This document shows positions 48,742 through 62,118 of a stretch of DNA of 64,000 nucleotides, piece after piece. The number at the start of each line of letters is the position of its first letter. The stretch's first letter is position 1. The DNA is from Mytilisepta virgata (Eukaryota > Mollusca > Bivalvia > Mytilida > Mytilidae). Under the pieces are notes generated by a model. It saw nothing but the letters and a program-made list of their open reading frames with translations, was not told the origin of the DNA and made no database searches. The stretch spans positions 105,252,513-105,316,512 of the forward strand of contig CM051521.1 in assembly GCA_028015205.1 (NCBI GenBank), read 5' to 3'. Both the position numbers and the translations under genes were made by a program.

Positions 48742-49904
48742 TAGGAATATCAGGTATTTTATGCCCTGCCGCTAGGTAATGGGGGCATTAAGTGTTACCC
48801 TTGACCGTCCTTCGGTCAGTCCAATTTTGGATTCCGCACTCTTACTTTAGTTTGCCTAATCCAAATTTTATGAAACTTGTACACAATGCTACACATGCAG
48901 ACAGAGTTCGAATTCGGGCGGGGGTCATTTACAGTTCTAGAGTTATGCCCCATTATAAGTTGGAAAATTGCAAATTTTTTTGTTTCCACACTCTAACTGA
49001 AGTTTGCCTCATCCAAATTTTATGAAACTCATATACAATGCTAAGAACCACAACACACAGACAGAGTTTGCATTTAGGCAGTGAGTCAGTTACCATTGTA
49101 GAGTTATTCCCCTTTATAACTTGGAAAATTGCAAATTTTTTTCATTTCTGCACTCTAACTTAAGTTTGCCTCATCCAAATTTATAAAACTCATACACAAT
49201 GCTAAGAACCACAACACACAGACAGTGTTCGCATTTGGGCAGTGAGTCATTTACCCTCTAGAGTTATGCCTCTTTATAACTTGGAAAATTGCATTTTTTT
49301 TTTGTTTCCACGCTCTTAAGTTTGCCTCTTTCAAATTTTATGAAACTCATACACAATGCTAGGAACCACAAATTCAGACAGAATTCAAATTTGATCAGTG
49401 AGTCATTTATAGTGTTCTAGAGTTCTAGCGTTATGGCCCTTAATAACTCAAATAAATTGCCCATTTTATTTTCCCCCCAACGTAACTGGTTTGCCTGGTT
49501 CTTTAGACTTTTAGAGGTCTTCAGAAGATAAAATTGCTTTCAAAACACTTTTTTGGCTTTGACTGCAATACAAAGTTCTACCTACTAAGTCAAATTTTGC
49601 AGTTCTACCTACTACATTTCGAAATCAAATTGAATGTTGAACTTGCCCAATGGCTATATGACATTCACGGAAATTGGAAAGAAAAGCATGATATCACTTT
49701 GAGGTAATCATGTATTAGGTAAATAACAACCTTTATAATATCAAAATGTATGAAAAAAAAACCAAATGACAAAAAGTGTGATAACTAATATTAAGATCAC
49801 AAATGCTTAGTTTACCAAATTAACAAGTAAAGCTAACAAAAAGATTAGAAGTAAAAGAATCAAAGCATTATTCAAGAACTGAGAAATTCACTGGACTCAA
49901 AAAA
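48742..49904. repeat. TMEM104 3' flank: dispersed repeat E with about four 165-bp tandem units
   Basis: Begins tatgccctgccgctagg...gggggcatta 20 bp after the stop, then units sharing agtttgcctcatccaaattt, atgaaactcatacacaatgc, cacaacacacagacag and gagttatgcc (48840-49440). It could form part of the 3' UTR. 49440-49904 shows nothing further, and no clear poly(A) site could be chosen. Confidence 0.75.
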
Positions 49905-49910
49905 ACTTAT

Positions 49911-50179
49911 GATTGTTTATTGTTTAGTTAGGGTTTTATGACATTTTCAGCACATTTGGCTATTTCGCGGTGACCAGTTTTTATTGGTGGAGGAAGCCGG
50001 AGTACCTGGAGAGAATCTCGACCTTCAGTAGGAAAATTGGCAATCCTCGTCAATTTAGATCGGAGTCGAACACACCCCGCCACAGGTGAGATTCGAACTC
50101 ACAACCTCAGTGTTGACAGGCTAGTTATCATTAGTAGTCTTGACGAACTACCTAGACCACTCGGCCACTGAAGCCCCCC
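49911..50179 (-). mobile_element. tRNA-derived SINE with target duplication
   Basis: Flanked by direct repeats aaaacttat (49902-49910 and 50180-50188). On the minus strand it starts with a tRNA-Ser/Leu-like head: ggcttcagtggccgagtggt (A box) and gagttcgaatctcacc (B box). A body with ctccggcttcctccaccaat and a tail ending taaacaataaacaatc follow. Full length by appearance. Confidence 0.88.
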
Positions 50180-50703
50180 AAAACTTATAAGAAAACTTAT
50201 TACATAAGAAGTAAAAACAAAACAGTGAAAATATAACAATAACACACAGCACAAAAATACCTTAGACTAGAACAATAGAACTCTTTAAAAACTAGCAGTG
50301 ACATCAAATGCTCTCAAAAGGTATTTCTAAGTATTATAAGCCAGGTTGAGCAGGGGCATTCGTATCCTCAGACACATTCTTCTTTTATTTTAATTGTCTT
50401 GCTGAATGTGATGTATCAGAAGACTGCCTAATGTCATTATATCTATCCAGCATACCACAAAATTTATTGTTTAGATATCATTACTAATTAGTTACAATCT
50501 ACAGAAGACACTAAACTGTTTTTGTTTCATGTTATTAAGCACCTACAAGTTCAAAATGCTTGGTAAAACTAACACAATATTTTGTAATTACATCTTATTT
50601 AATCATTTACTTTGAATCTTATTTAAGAAATTGTTTGTTTCTTATATGTGTTTTATAAATATAAATTTGTTATTTTATTTCTACAATTTGTTTCATTACA
50701 ATA
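50180..50703. other. Intergenic, nothing recognised
   Basis: AT-rich sequence between the SINE and a MITE. Confidence 0.5.
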
Positions 50704-50935
50704 AGGGAGCAGCCATTTAATTTTTATGGGGAGGCTAGGATGAAATTTGAAATAAAAATGCAGGATCACTTTATGTGTGAAAAAAAATGTAGGAATTTTT
50801 TGGGTTTAAATGAAAATAAAAATTTAGTCCGCAAAGCCAAAAAAAAATAATCTGGGACCAAAATTCCAGCAAAAAAATACCCCGGTAGGCAGGATCTAGC
50901 CCCCATATAAAATAAAATGGTTGCTCCCTATGTTA
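50704..50935. mobile_element. MITE-like palindromic repeat
   Basis: Left agggagcagccatttaattt and right aaataaaatggttgctccct are inverted copies. Inner parts (atgggg / cccccat; gaattttttgg / ccaaaattcc) also pair partly. Non-coding. Confidence 0.8.
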
Positions 50936-53900
50936 ATGTTATATTTAGATATTTGATGTGTTTTTCTTCAGAATAACATATTTAAGACATCTTTGAGTTA
51001 GAGCCTATAAATATGAGGGTTATGCATTTCTTTTTTTTTATTTTGTGGCTTATCAAACTCAATATCTTCACAACAGTGAAATAATTCATTGTAACATTTT
51101 TGTGACAATGAAACGTCTTTATTTTACTGTTAGAAGCAGATTTTGACTGGAGATGTTCTGCCTTAATTGCAGAATTCAGTACTTCAAACATCTAAGGGAC
51201 CAAACAAAAGTGCAATAATCTAAATTCCACAGAATGGGAAATTCAAGGATTGTATAGTCAGTTATTTCTTTCATATACCAATAAGTTTTTCTGAACACAG
51301 AAGATGCATCTAGTATGAAAAATATATTGAATGCATGCTCTAGAATATGTTGAAACAGACTTGAATCTCATAAAGTTTTTTGGCATGCTTTCACAGAATT
51401 TCCATTCTTAATACTTTGGGGCTGATTATGGAGGTGTAATCATTGAACTTTTATTTTGGTCCCCTGGGTATTAGAAGGACCAAATTTCTACTTGTAATTT
51501 CCACTTACTTGTTCTGGTCTTTTATTAGTTTCAAGGAATTATGTTAAGTTTTGTCTTATTAGAGCACATTTCACTATTTATTGTGCAATATTTCAGATAG
51601 TCCCTTTCTTCATGATTAAGTACTTATCATGAAGAAAAGGATTATCATTCTATTACAAACTTAGCATATTGTAAAGTGTTCAAGGCTCAAATGACCTCTT
51701 CATTAGTTTTAATCAAGTATAATTATTTTCAAGGTTTGTGCAAGGTTTATAGTTAATGCATGATTTCCTTTTAGACTTTCATTTATGAATTAGTTGTAGC
51801 AATGTAAGGCACTTCTAATACAATTTTAATTAATTGCATTTTAAACATTCATACACAACTGTACGATGCAGTGGTGTTTCCTTATTGTGAGTATGAATGT
51901 AAAACATGTAACATTTGAGTAAGGAATTATCTTTTTGTTTATTTACAGTTTAAATCAATAAATTTCAAAAAATGAGTTGCAACTATATTTTATTCCACTG
52001 AGAATGCCCCCTGTATACATAATTTAAATACTACTTCATATATAAAGTAATTAGCTAAAATTTATATGTTCAAATAAAATAAAAAGAATTAATCAGCCTT
52101 ATATATATCAAATTCTAATATTAATTTTACCTCCTGTTTTAATTATATCGGAATACTTGAAATGTCTATTCTTACCAGCTGCGGGTCAAGTAATCTGAGT
52201 TTAGAGTATTAATGCCTTTAGATAAAGATGTAGGTAAAATTTAATTAATGAGATGTTTCTTTTTTGTATTGGTCTTTTCGTGTTTAACGTTCAACATTAC
52301 CGATCTTAAAAACTACAACAGTTACTTAATTATTTTTATTATTTTTTTTTTTCAAATTCAAATTAAATTTTTAATAAGCTCCACTCACAAATTCTGTAAG
52401 GTGATAGATGTGCTTCGGGGAAGTTGTAACTCCTTTATAGGAATTCATTGTTTTGAATGATAAGAAAACAATAGGGTAATCCCTTACTAAGAACATGTTT
52501 TACATTCATTCTTCACAATTAAGAAAATCAAATCCAAAATTTCATTGATTGAGAGCACTTTGCTATATTCTAATTCTGTGAGAGAAAAATATCTTTATTG
52601 TCAGTATTTGATATTCTTGTTGAAATGTTCTTTAATGTGCCGTTTGTCTGTGTTATTCCTGTTAAAACTTTATATTATTTATATAACATTGTCTCCCCTT
52701 GTTAATGCTATGTGTTACCTTTCTGTTATTTATATAACATTGTCTCCCCTTGTTAGTGCTATATGTTACCTTTCTGTTAGAGGCAATAATGTTATAACTG
52801 TAACAGAAATGAAGAAAGTGTTTTTTTTATATTCCTATAATAAAGTTGTTAAAGAAATCTTTCTTTTGTGGAAAGTTTGTTTTGAAATGTAAGGAAATTT
52901 TGAGGTCACTCGACTCAAATGTATGTCCATGGAATCATAAGAACAAGAATATGTTATTTCCAATCAAGGGCCAGCTAGTAACAAATATTACAATGATTAA
53001 ACAGGATGAACATACAACAATGATGTAAATAGATAATTCATACACATTTATAGTATATAGCAATATATATGAAGTAATTGCCAGCGAGTAGATTTATAGT
53101 AATATAACTAGATACATCGTACAATGAGAGCTGCATCAGACCACTTGGGGGTGGGGGGATTTAAAAAATCAAATAACTTAATAAAAATCTTTCTCTCATG
53201 TTCAGTTTATCAATGCACAATGTGGTCATGTTTGTTCAATATATAAATGCCCTATGTGGTAAATATTTTCGTAAAGATCAATAAAGAAGACCAAAGCACA
53301 CGGATCATACATTTGTAACTTAGTCACCCAGATGCAGAGGTTACCAAGGGTCAATACTACAGGACTATATGTTCACAGATCTTCACTTAAAAATGGACAT
53401 AAAATAATTATAATAAATAGTTACACTTGGCATGGTCCTCCTCATGATCAATGCACACGGACAATTCATTTCAAGTCATCCAAATGCAGAGATCATGAAG
53501 TGCAGATGCTAAAAGACACTTATTTTCCCAAGTGCACAAGAATAACTTAACCAGTTCTTTATGACTTTAGTATAAATATAAATTTCAAAGAGACAAGTCA
53601 TCTGATACAGCTCTATAATTCAATGTAATAAAGGTGCTCCAGAAGTCAAGTTTTTATTTACTGGGTACAAATTTTGAGATAATCCACAGAGTATATAAGA
53701 CCTCCGTGTTTTCAGTACTTAGTTACCAATAAAGTTTTGCCTTTTGATCTAGTGTCTTAAAATTAGCACAGTTCTTGTCTATGATGAATATATTGCGGTC
53801 AGTTATCATACCACCACAATTAAACAAAAAATGAATTTCATCATAGGGGTAGAAATATTCTTTAAATAATTCCTTTAAGTTCAAAATTCTCTGCTAGAAT

Positions 53901-54227
53901 AAATCCCGATTAAAATCAGATGAAAAATAAATATTTTAGTTGTTCTGCAAAATGGCTCATATTGGCCCTTTTAATCCCTTTTATCTCTACATCGGCAAAA
54001 GTAACACAAAATATGTTTTGAGTAATTTTATTGTACATATTTCTGATGACGAAGCATTTAAAAAAAATCATCAAAATCGGATAAGAAATCACAAAGTTTT
54101 GAAAGTTAACGTGCCTCTTTTTGCAAGTATAAAAATATATAGACAATAAAAATTAGAAGCATGTAAAAATTTGTAGAATCGTTGGTTTAAATCTGTTAGC
54201 AGAACGAATGAAAAAATTGGTAAGCGC
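50936..54227. other. Intergenic, mostly unique AT-rich DNA
   Basis: No gene supported. A two-copy 51-bp tandem repeat (ttatttatataacattgtct...ttacctttctg) lies at about 52674-52776 and accounts for the ORF there. Confidence 0.6.
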
Positions 54228-54712
54228 GAGTGTCAGGTTCATAGTCGATCATAGACCATCACAGTCGCATTTCAGAGTTTTATACCAGTAACTATTGTGA
54301 CTAGGAGTTTTGCAATCAGACTTTTATATGAGTTTGACTTTCATGAAGCTTTACTTTTTCGTTCGTATCTCGGTAAATACTATGAGCTTGTTCTGATACG
54401 AGAATAGAGTGGGGACTTCAGAAATATGTCAGCATCAACAAACAAAATTTGAACTCATTACATGCTTTATTTTATTCTTTGTGAGTGTCAGGTTCATAGT
54501 CGATCATAGACCAATCATAGTCGCATTTCAGAGTTTTAAACCAGTAACTATATTGATGAGGAGTTTTGCATCCAGACATTTATATAAATTTGACTTTCAT
54601 GAAGCTTTACTTCTGATACGAGAATAGAGGGGGACTTCAGAAATATGTCGGCATCAACAAACAAAATTTGAACACATTTCATGCTTTATTTTACTCTCGT
54701 AAATGTCCGATA
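54228..54712. repeat. Tandem duplication of about 240-255 bp
   Basis: gtgtcaggttcatagtcgat starts at 54229 and again at about 54484. Both copies share tttgactttcatgaagcttt and cttcagaaatatgtc.gcatc. The second copy lacks a short ttttcgttcgtatctcgg segment. Confidence 0.9.
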
Positions 54713-54967
54713 AAAAAAGTTGTGCAGGAATTAATTGACAAAGGATTTTAAATGAATTAAATGACAAATATATATTTTTTTCTATTTGAAGAAAAACATT
54801 TAATTTGGTTCAGTCTACTATGATGAAACAAAGAATTCAAACGAATCCCAGTTTACGAGGAAAGTAAATGGAAATGATGAACTGTTAAAAGGGGCATAAA
54901 ACGACTTAAATGTACAAAATACAAAAGTCGAACACAACCAAAATTAAAATTGAAAATTGCCCAACGT

Positions 54968-55010
54968 TTCGACCAATATGGCCTTGATCACGATCGGGCA
55001 TGAACAAATA
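54968..55010 (-). ncRNA. Degenerate hammerhead-ribozyme-like core (tentative)
   Basis: The minus strand reads GTGATCA, then a stem-loop GGCCA-TAT-TGGTC, then GAAAC. This is the layout CUGAUGA / stem II / GAAA of hammerhead cores, with positions 3 and 8 exchanged (C-G to G-C). No convincing stems I and III were found, so activity is doubtful. Confidence 0.2.
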
Positions 55011-55044
55011 AACAGATGTTGACTAAGAAATCAAGAGCAAGAAA

Positions 55045-55205
55045 GTAAGCATTAATAAATTTTATTTGGTGTTCAACTTGCACAGTAAAAGTACCATGTA
55101 TAATGTAGACGGACTGCAGAATGGATAGTAATAAAAAGTGAAAAATTAGGAAAGTATTTATTTGACGTTCAACTTTTACAGAAAAAGTACCATGGTAGAT
55201 GGACT
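55045..55205. repeat. Two-copy repeat, about 110-bp spacing
   Basis: tttatttg(g/a)(t/c)gttcaactt...acag(t/a)aaaagtaccatg occurs twice, followed each time by gtaga(c/t)ggactgca. Confidence 0.8.
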
Positions 55206-55251
55206 GCAAATCGATAGTAGTGCATGCATACATTGTCGAAAACTGATTTTT

Positions 55252-56217
55252 ATACGACCGCAAAATTTTTGCGGTCGTATATTGGTATGACGTTGGCGTC
55301 GTCGTCGTCGTCGTCCGAAGACATTTGGTTTTCGCACTATAACTTTAGTATAAGTTAATAGAAATCTATGAAATTTAAACACAAGGTTTATGACCACAAA
55401 AGGAAGGTTGGGATTGATTTTGGGAGTTTTGGTCCCAACAGTTTAAGAATTAGGTTCCAAAAAATGGCCCAATAAGCATTTTTCTTGGTTTTCGCGCAAT
55501 AACTCTAGTATAAGTAAATAGAAATCTATGAAATTTAAACACAAGGTTTATGACCACAAAAGGAAGGTTGGGATTGATTTTGGGAGTTTTGGTCCCAACA
55601 GTTTAGGAATTAGGCGCCAAAAGGGTCCAAAATTAAACCTTGTTTGATTTCGTCGAAAATTGAACTATTGGGGTTCTTTGATATGCCGAATCTAACCGTG
55701 TATTTAGATTCTTAATTTTTGGTCCCGTTTTCAAATTTGTCTACATTAAGGTCCAAAGGGTCCAAAAATAAACTTAGTTTGATTTTAACAAAAATTGAAT
55801 TCTTGGGGTTCTTTGATATGCTGAATCTAAACATGTACTTAGTTTTTTTTATTATGGGCTCAGTTTTCAAGTTGGTCCAAATCAGGGTCCAAAATTAAAC
55901 TTTGTTTGATCCATGATTATGATGTCATTTTCTATTTTAATACGTTTATGGTGTATTTAAATGGGCTGTTATGGTTGCAAAGTATAAAGAAATGGGGGGG
56001 GGTTTGAAAACAAAATTTAGGGGGGGGGGGGTAATGAGAAATTGCGGAGGGGGCAATTTTTTTTCATTTCATATTTCATAAATTAAAAAGAAAATTTCAA
56101 ATTTTTTTTAGCAAAAAAGGGGGGGGTTACAATAAATTTTATTTTTTTGGGCTTTTTTTTGGGAGGGGGGGTCAATGTGCAACTTCATAGTGTATTGCAC
56201 AAAAGCTAAAAAAGGGG

Positions 56218-56248
<31 letters not shown>

Positions 56249-57421
56249 GGGGGGGCAATTCTCCACAGCATATTGTATTGCACAAGAAGCAAAAAATTGA
56301 ATATAAATTCAAATCATATGACCAATTCTAAGTTCTTTGATTTCAGTTATTCTGTGTCAGAAACCTATTATGTGTCAAATATTTCAAGAAATTTTCAATT
56401 GCACAGTATTGCGCAATAGCAAGAAATTGATATGTGTGCCCTGTTATCAAAACTTTATTATTAACAAATTCTATTGGAAATTTGCCAATAACTTTAGTTT
56501 AATGAACTTCATTGGAAAATTGCCAATATAAAATGTGCTGATGAAGCTTTTTTGTTTATCTCATCTAAACTGCTTTTAAATTATGTATATTTAAAATTTG
56601 CCATCCATGACTATAATGTCATTTTCTATTTTAATACGTTATGGTGTATTTAAATGGGCTGTTATGGTTGCAAAGTATAAAGAAATGGGGGGGGATTTGA
56701 AAACAAAATTTAGGGGGGGTAAATGAGAAATTGGGGAGGGGGCAATTTTTTTCTCATTTCATATTTCATAAATTATAAAGAAAATTTCAAATTTTTTTTA
56801 GCAAAAAAAGGGGGGGGGTTACAATAAATTTTATTGTTTTTTGGGGGTTTTTTTGGGAGGGGGTCAATGTGCAACTTCATAGTGTATTGCACAAAAGCTA
56901 AAAAAGGGGTAATTTTTTTTTTTTTTTTTTTTGGGGGGGGGGCAATTCTCCACAGCATATTGTATTGCACAAGAAGCAAAAAATTGAATATAAATTTAAA
57001 TCATATGATCAATTCTAAGTTCTTTGATTTCAGTTATTCTGTGTCAGAAACCTATTATGTGTCAAATATTTCAAGAAATTTTCAATTGCACAGTATTGCG
57101 CAATAGCAAGAAATCTTCAATTGCACAGTATTGCGCAATAGCAAGAAATTGATATGTGTGCCCAATTTTAAATTTTAAATTGGTTATTTCTGATTTATAT
57201 ATAAAAACAAATAATACTGATATGGTTTGAATAGGTAAATTAAAAATTTTTAAGTTCTTAGACAACATTCATTCTGTGTCAGAAACCTATGCTGTGTCAA
57301 ATATTTATTCACAATCCAAATTCAGTATTGTATCAAGCTTGAATGTTGTGTTCATAATTGCTCCAACTATTCAGGGTTCGACATCTGCGGTCGTATCTAG
57401 CTGCGCCCAGCGGAGCATTTT
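55252..57421 (-). mobile_element. Palindrome-ended dispersed repeat, copy D (minus), with internal duplication
   Basis: The terminal palindrome lies at 55253-55279 and the family start (aaaatgctccgctgggcg on the minus strand) at 57421. The interior carries two near-identical blocks of about 500 bp (about 55920-56440 and 56590-57120), each with gcaatagcaagaaattgata, poly-G and gaaaacaaaatttag. Small ORFs reflect homopolymer runs. Confidence 0.85.
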
Positions 57422-60400
57422 ATTCACATTGATTCCATGAGATCGGAGTGTCCCCAGGCTGAAAATTATTTTATGATCAAGGCGTTTAGATTTTTGATTT
57501 AACGGGTAAACGAAGTGATCCATTTTAACATTAGGAGTCCTGTCATTTCCTGTATGGTTAACCAATATGCCGAGACAAAATCCAGGGACTAAGTTTGAAA
57601 GTGGATTGAAGGCAATCAACATAATCTTATTGATCACTTCATTTTCGTGAACTAAATTTTCTATTTGGCAAATAAAAACTCGTCTTTTACCTTCAAAGGT
57701 CAAGTGCAAATATAGACGAAGTTATTTAATTCATCGACATTAATTATATAAATATGGTGAAAGTAAGGATTAACTGATTTTGTTAGTAGTACGTACATTT
57801 AAATTTGTTGAACTGAGGAGCATTATTAACAAAAAAGTTATATCATAATATCATTTTATTGGAATATTTTATCAACCTCTTGTGGATTTTATGTTTGTAT
57901 CCAAAGAAATATATGGTAACAGTTTGAGAACATTTGAACGAAAAATTTAATATCAAGAGAACAAGGTGATACGTAAATGTAAGGTATATATGTAATCTTA
58001 TTTTTACTTTGTATTTTAAATGCAAACACCTAATGTGTATGCAGTTATATGTCAGTGATTATGATATAATACACAAATTCATGTTGAAAGAACCATTCAA
58101 TTGTTCACTTGAATTTAAAGTGAGTTTAATTATTAGTGGCGGTATACATCACTGATATAATATATGACTGAGTTTTCACGGTAATACGGAAGAATTCTAA
58201 TAAATTTCTAGTATTCAGCCATCGAAGACCACACATTGGACGCCTTAGGAATAGGAAAGCGACAAATATATGTATATTTCAAAAGATATTTGCTTCCTTC
58301 TGATATCCCAACTACTTCCAAGACGAAAAGTGTACGACCTATAGTATTTAGCTGGTAACTGTAACACCAGAACCCTTTGAATAATAACGCTATTAGCTTG
58401 TATGGTTCTTCGTTAAACTGGTACAAACATGAAAAACGTTAAGCCAATACCTTCCTCTGGTCTTGTAATAACTTGCTAACCCCCGCTTGATTTTTCTGAA
58501 ACTTGATTTGAATTATTATTGTCCAGCTATTCTGGATACACTTCGGAATGATTGCAGCAGAGTTTAAATGGGCACTGCACACATTTGCAAGCATATTCTT
58601 TTTTGAAAATCCAAAATACAACTGGAGTGCATATATATATTCGATATTATATAATGCATGGGAGAAAGATAGAGAGAGAAAAAATATAGGAATATCGCTG
58701 TTACCCCATAATTCGGAAAAAAGTTCGAGGATATAGTCCTCGTCTTTCCCGTTTTCTTGTTACTAGACATTTTACAGATTTGAGTTTTAATTTTATTACA
58801 GAATTCATGTATTGTGTTTGGATGCAAAATGTACATTGTATCCAAAGATCGATAAACGTGGGGTCCAAAAGGATCACAATCTTATTTTTAAAGTTGTCTA
58901 ATATAGCAAACCAGAAAATTTAAATTTGAGTCATTTAAATGTACAATTCACGCTTTGCTAAATTCAGTTTAAGTTTTGCATATTGTCAAATTTCACCATT
59001 CATAATTTTCCATACATAAATGCATTTGAGTTGCTTCGCCTAAAATTGCACCAGATCTATTTAGACCAACATCACAAGAATTCTCAGGTGTAGTGAGAAT
59101 AATGGATCAACTAATGCTATTTTATCATTTTAGGTATGATTTAAAAAAATGATTGATTTTTTTTTATCATTAATATATCAGGCGCAGATCCAGGAATTTC
59201 ATTCTGGTGGGGCTTGCAGTCTAGGCGATAAAAATGTGGCATTTGCTACACCATCAAAACATCACCATGTATATATAACCCATCATTAAAAAAAATCTTG
59301 CGACAAGTTTTAAAGCCACGCCTAGTTATAATTGCAAATAAGGCAATTCTAAGACTACTACTTTAGAGATTCTTTAACTAGACCATAAAAAACCTCATAT
59401 TTGCGAATACGCGAAATGGTATTTTCATTTAACCTAACTGAAAAACAACATTTTTTGTAATTGTATAAAATGTAATGGGGAGGCTTAACGTGTCAGCAAT
59501 CTAAATTACATCATCACATTATGTCATATTATGTATCATATACATATGATGAAGTATTCATCTAATTATGTATTAATATTGGGAATAGGACTTATCTTAC
59601 AGTTGAATGCATAATATGTCTGGGAAGTACAAAACAAAAACAACTTAGTTATGTAGCAATCGATGTACAGACCAGGAAAATCATTGAGGAACGTAAGACA
59701 ACAAATAAACATTAAAAACTGTTACCAAAGAAAAAAATGAATAAGAAGAAAAAACACGCACATGGCAATCCAAACAGAATTAGAACAAGAAAGCACAAAG
59801 CTAAAGTTCTAGCACTGTGAAGGCTCAGGAAAAAAACCGAGAGTGACACTAGCTAGGTGCACCTCAAAATACTACAAGTCATGTCTTCAAGTCGGGTTGA
59901 ATTTAAAATAAAGACCCTGACCAGGAAATTTGATTTGTCATGTTTTATACACTAAGTCCTCAATAGGACGGAATTTTCTGTAGCCATGTCTTCAAGTCGG
60001 GTTTAATTTAAAATAATATTCACTTCCAAAGACCCTGACCAGCAAATTTGATTTGTCAGGTGAATGTTTTATACAGTAAGTCCTCAATTTTCTGTATAAT
60101 TTAGATTCAGGACATTAGGACTATTTTTTTTTCAAATTGGTTCCATTTTTATATTAGTGTACAATTATTATTAAAAATGATTAGGCGCTGTAAACTAAGT
60201 AATTCTAATCCGTCACAAATTTGTTTTCCACTATTCTTAAGAAGGTATTGTTGGTGGTATTTAAATATTAATAAAACTACTTCTTACATTGCCGCTAGTG
60301 AATTATTTATTACACAGATTTACTACATAATTGACCTACGGATACATTTATCAATACAATACAGTTTTGCCTCTTACACTATCCATATTCCAGGTAAGAC

Positions 60401-62091
60401 TGTTGTTTTCTCAGAAAATTAAGCATTCTGCTTATGAGATAAACGTATGCAATTTAAAACTAATTACATTTTGAAAAAAAACTTAGGAATCGCTTTTAAT
60501 TAAATGAATAAAAAATAATGTCTGAATAATTTGGTTTGCAAGGACAAATCTACATTCATAATGATACTGTAATATTCATAATAACAGTTTATTTGCTAAT
60601 CAGATAGATAGACGATGGTTTTCGGTCAAATTTCGCGAAAACGTTTAAACAAAGTAATATCAATTTAACAAATAAATTTCGTTTCATTCCAGAATAGGTT
60701 CTTGATATGGTATTTAGAAAGTTTCACCGGTGGTTTACAAACAACCATTATAATAGTGAAAATTCAAGGTATTTTTTTTTTTAGATTTTAAATTTTATTT
60801 TCAGGATATAAAATGTATCTGTTGTGGCAGCTGAGAAAAAGGACAAAGTGTTTGATAATAATTATTTTTAAGCAAAATATGAACTTTGTGTTTCAGTTGC
60901 TTTAGAAAGTAATATCCAAATATCTTTTATGTGTTAAATGGTAATAATAATAATAATAATAATAAAATTAAAGTGATACGCTTTTGCAATCGAGAAAGGT
61001 TTTAATTTAAATGGATAAAGGTTAAATATCGAAAATGATTAAATGTTAATATAAAAGACAACCATAAGTAGTGAGTAATCCAAAGACATAAAAACTAGAA
61101 ATACAAAACACGAATACCTATAAAAATATCTTTGAATTGGTAAGCAGTTGTTTAAACATTATTTTTCTTTTGTTTTGTTATTTCATTATTATTTCAATAA
61201 ACGGTCTTCAATTTATTACAGTCGACAAATACACATGAACATATTCAACAAGCCGACTGTTACTTTAAAGCGTCTCTTTTTCATAACTGCACACCTTATT
61301 AATATTAGTATGTAATGTACATTCATATTTTTATTTCAGATAATGCATTTGTATATATGTTCATACATAATCGGAAGAATGAATCGTTGGCCAATCGTAT
61401 TCTACAGTCTTAAAATTCCATTGTGACGGTAAGGATTAGTTTTACTACCCCAAGGCATTAGAAAAGTAACCATATTATATTGGCATAATACGGAAATTCA
61501 ATTGAACAACTTTTTATTGCTGTTCTTTATCTTGAAAAATAGTAGTAATATCTACGACAGTAATTCTTAGTTCTCACCGTAAATCTGCTATACATCGGCA
61601 TTGGGGATAAGGCGACACATGCATAACCGCTATATACTTTCCTGTGTAAACTGAACAAAAAAGGAATACGTACGATAGGAATAGATACATGTTGCTATAT
61701 GTGTCTGACGATCCAACATACTATGGTGAAAGCATGGTAATGATGAAGATGAAACGTCTTGTATCAGATTGACAGATTGGGCCCGATTTTTAAGGTACCA
61801 GTTACGTATACTGAAGTAACATGTCACCTATCAGTCGTTGCTCCGATTCTCTAGTTCTGTCAGATTGAGAGAAAAGCAAAATCTTTTTTTTCAGTATATT
61901 AACCAGGAAGCAGTTCATTACAATACAATGAACTTTGATTAAATCAATAAGTGTCCTCGGTTATTGTTAGTTTAGTCACTGCAGACTAATTTTCGCGATG
62001 TTTGTTTTTGTTTTTGTTTTAGTTTTTTATTTTATTGTACACTGTGGGTAGATATAGCAGTGTTAATTACTAATTTATTCGTTAGTCTCTT
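57422..62091. other. Intergenic region
   Basis: No gene supported. A minus-strand frame at 57425-57709 (for example NPLSNLVPGFCLGILVNHTG) is protein-like but unrecognised and abuts repeat D. A two-copy repeat of about 115 bp (tcatgtcttcaagtcgggtt...gaccctgaccag) lies at 59880-60100. An (ATA)n run is at 60943-60965. Confidence 0.5.
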
Positions 62092-62118
62092 ATGCAGATG
62101 TTTTCTCTTAATAGAGCC

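Noticed and set aside
57425..57709. Minus-strand ORF next to repeat copy D as a gene
   Set aside because: No recognised domain or splice partner, and its downstream end runs into the repeat; kept only as a note in the intergenic entry.
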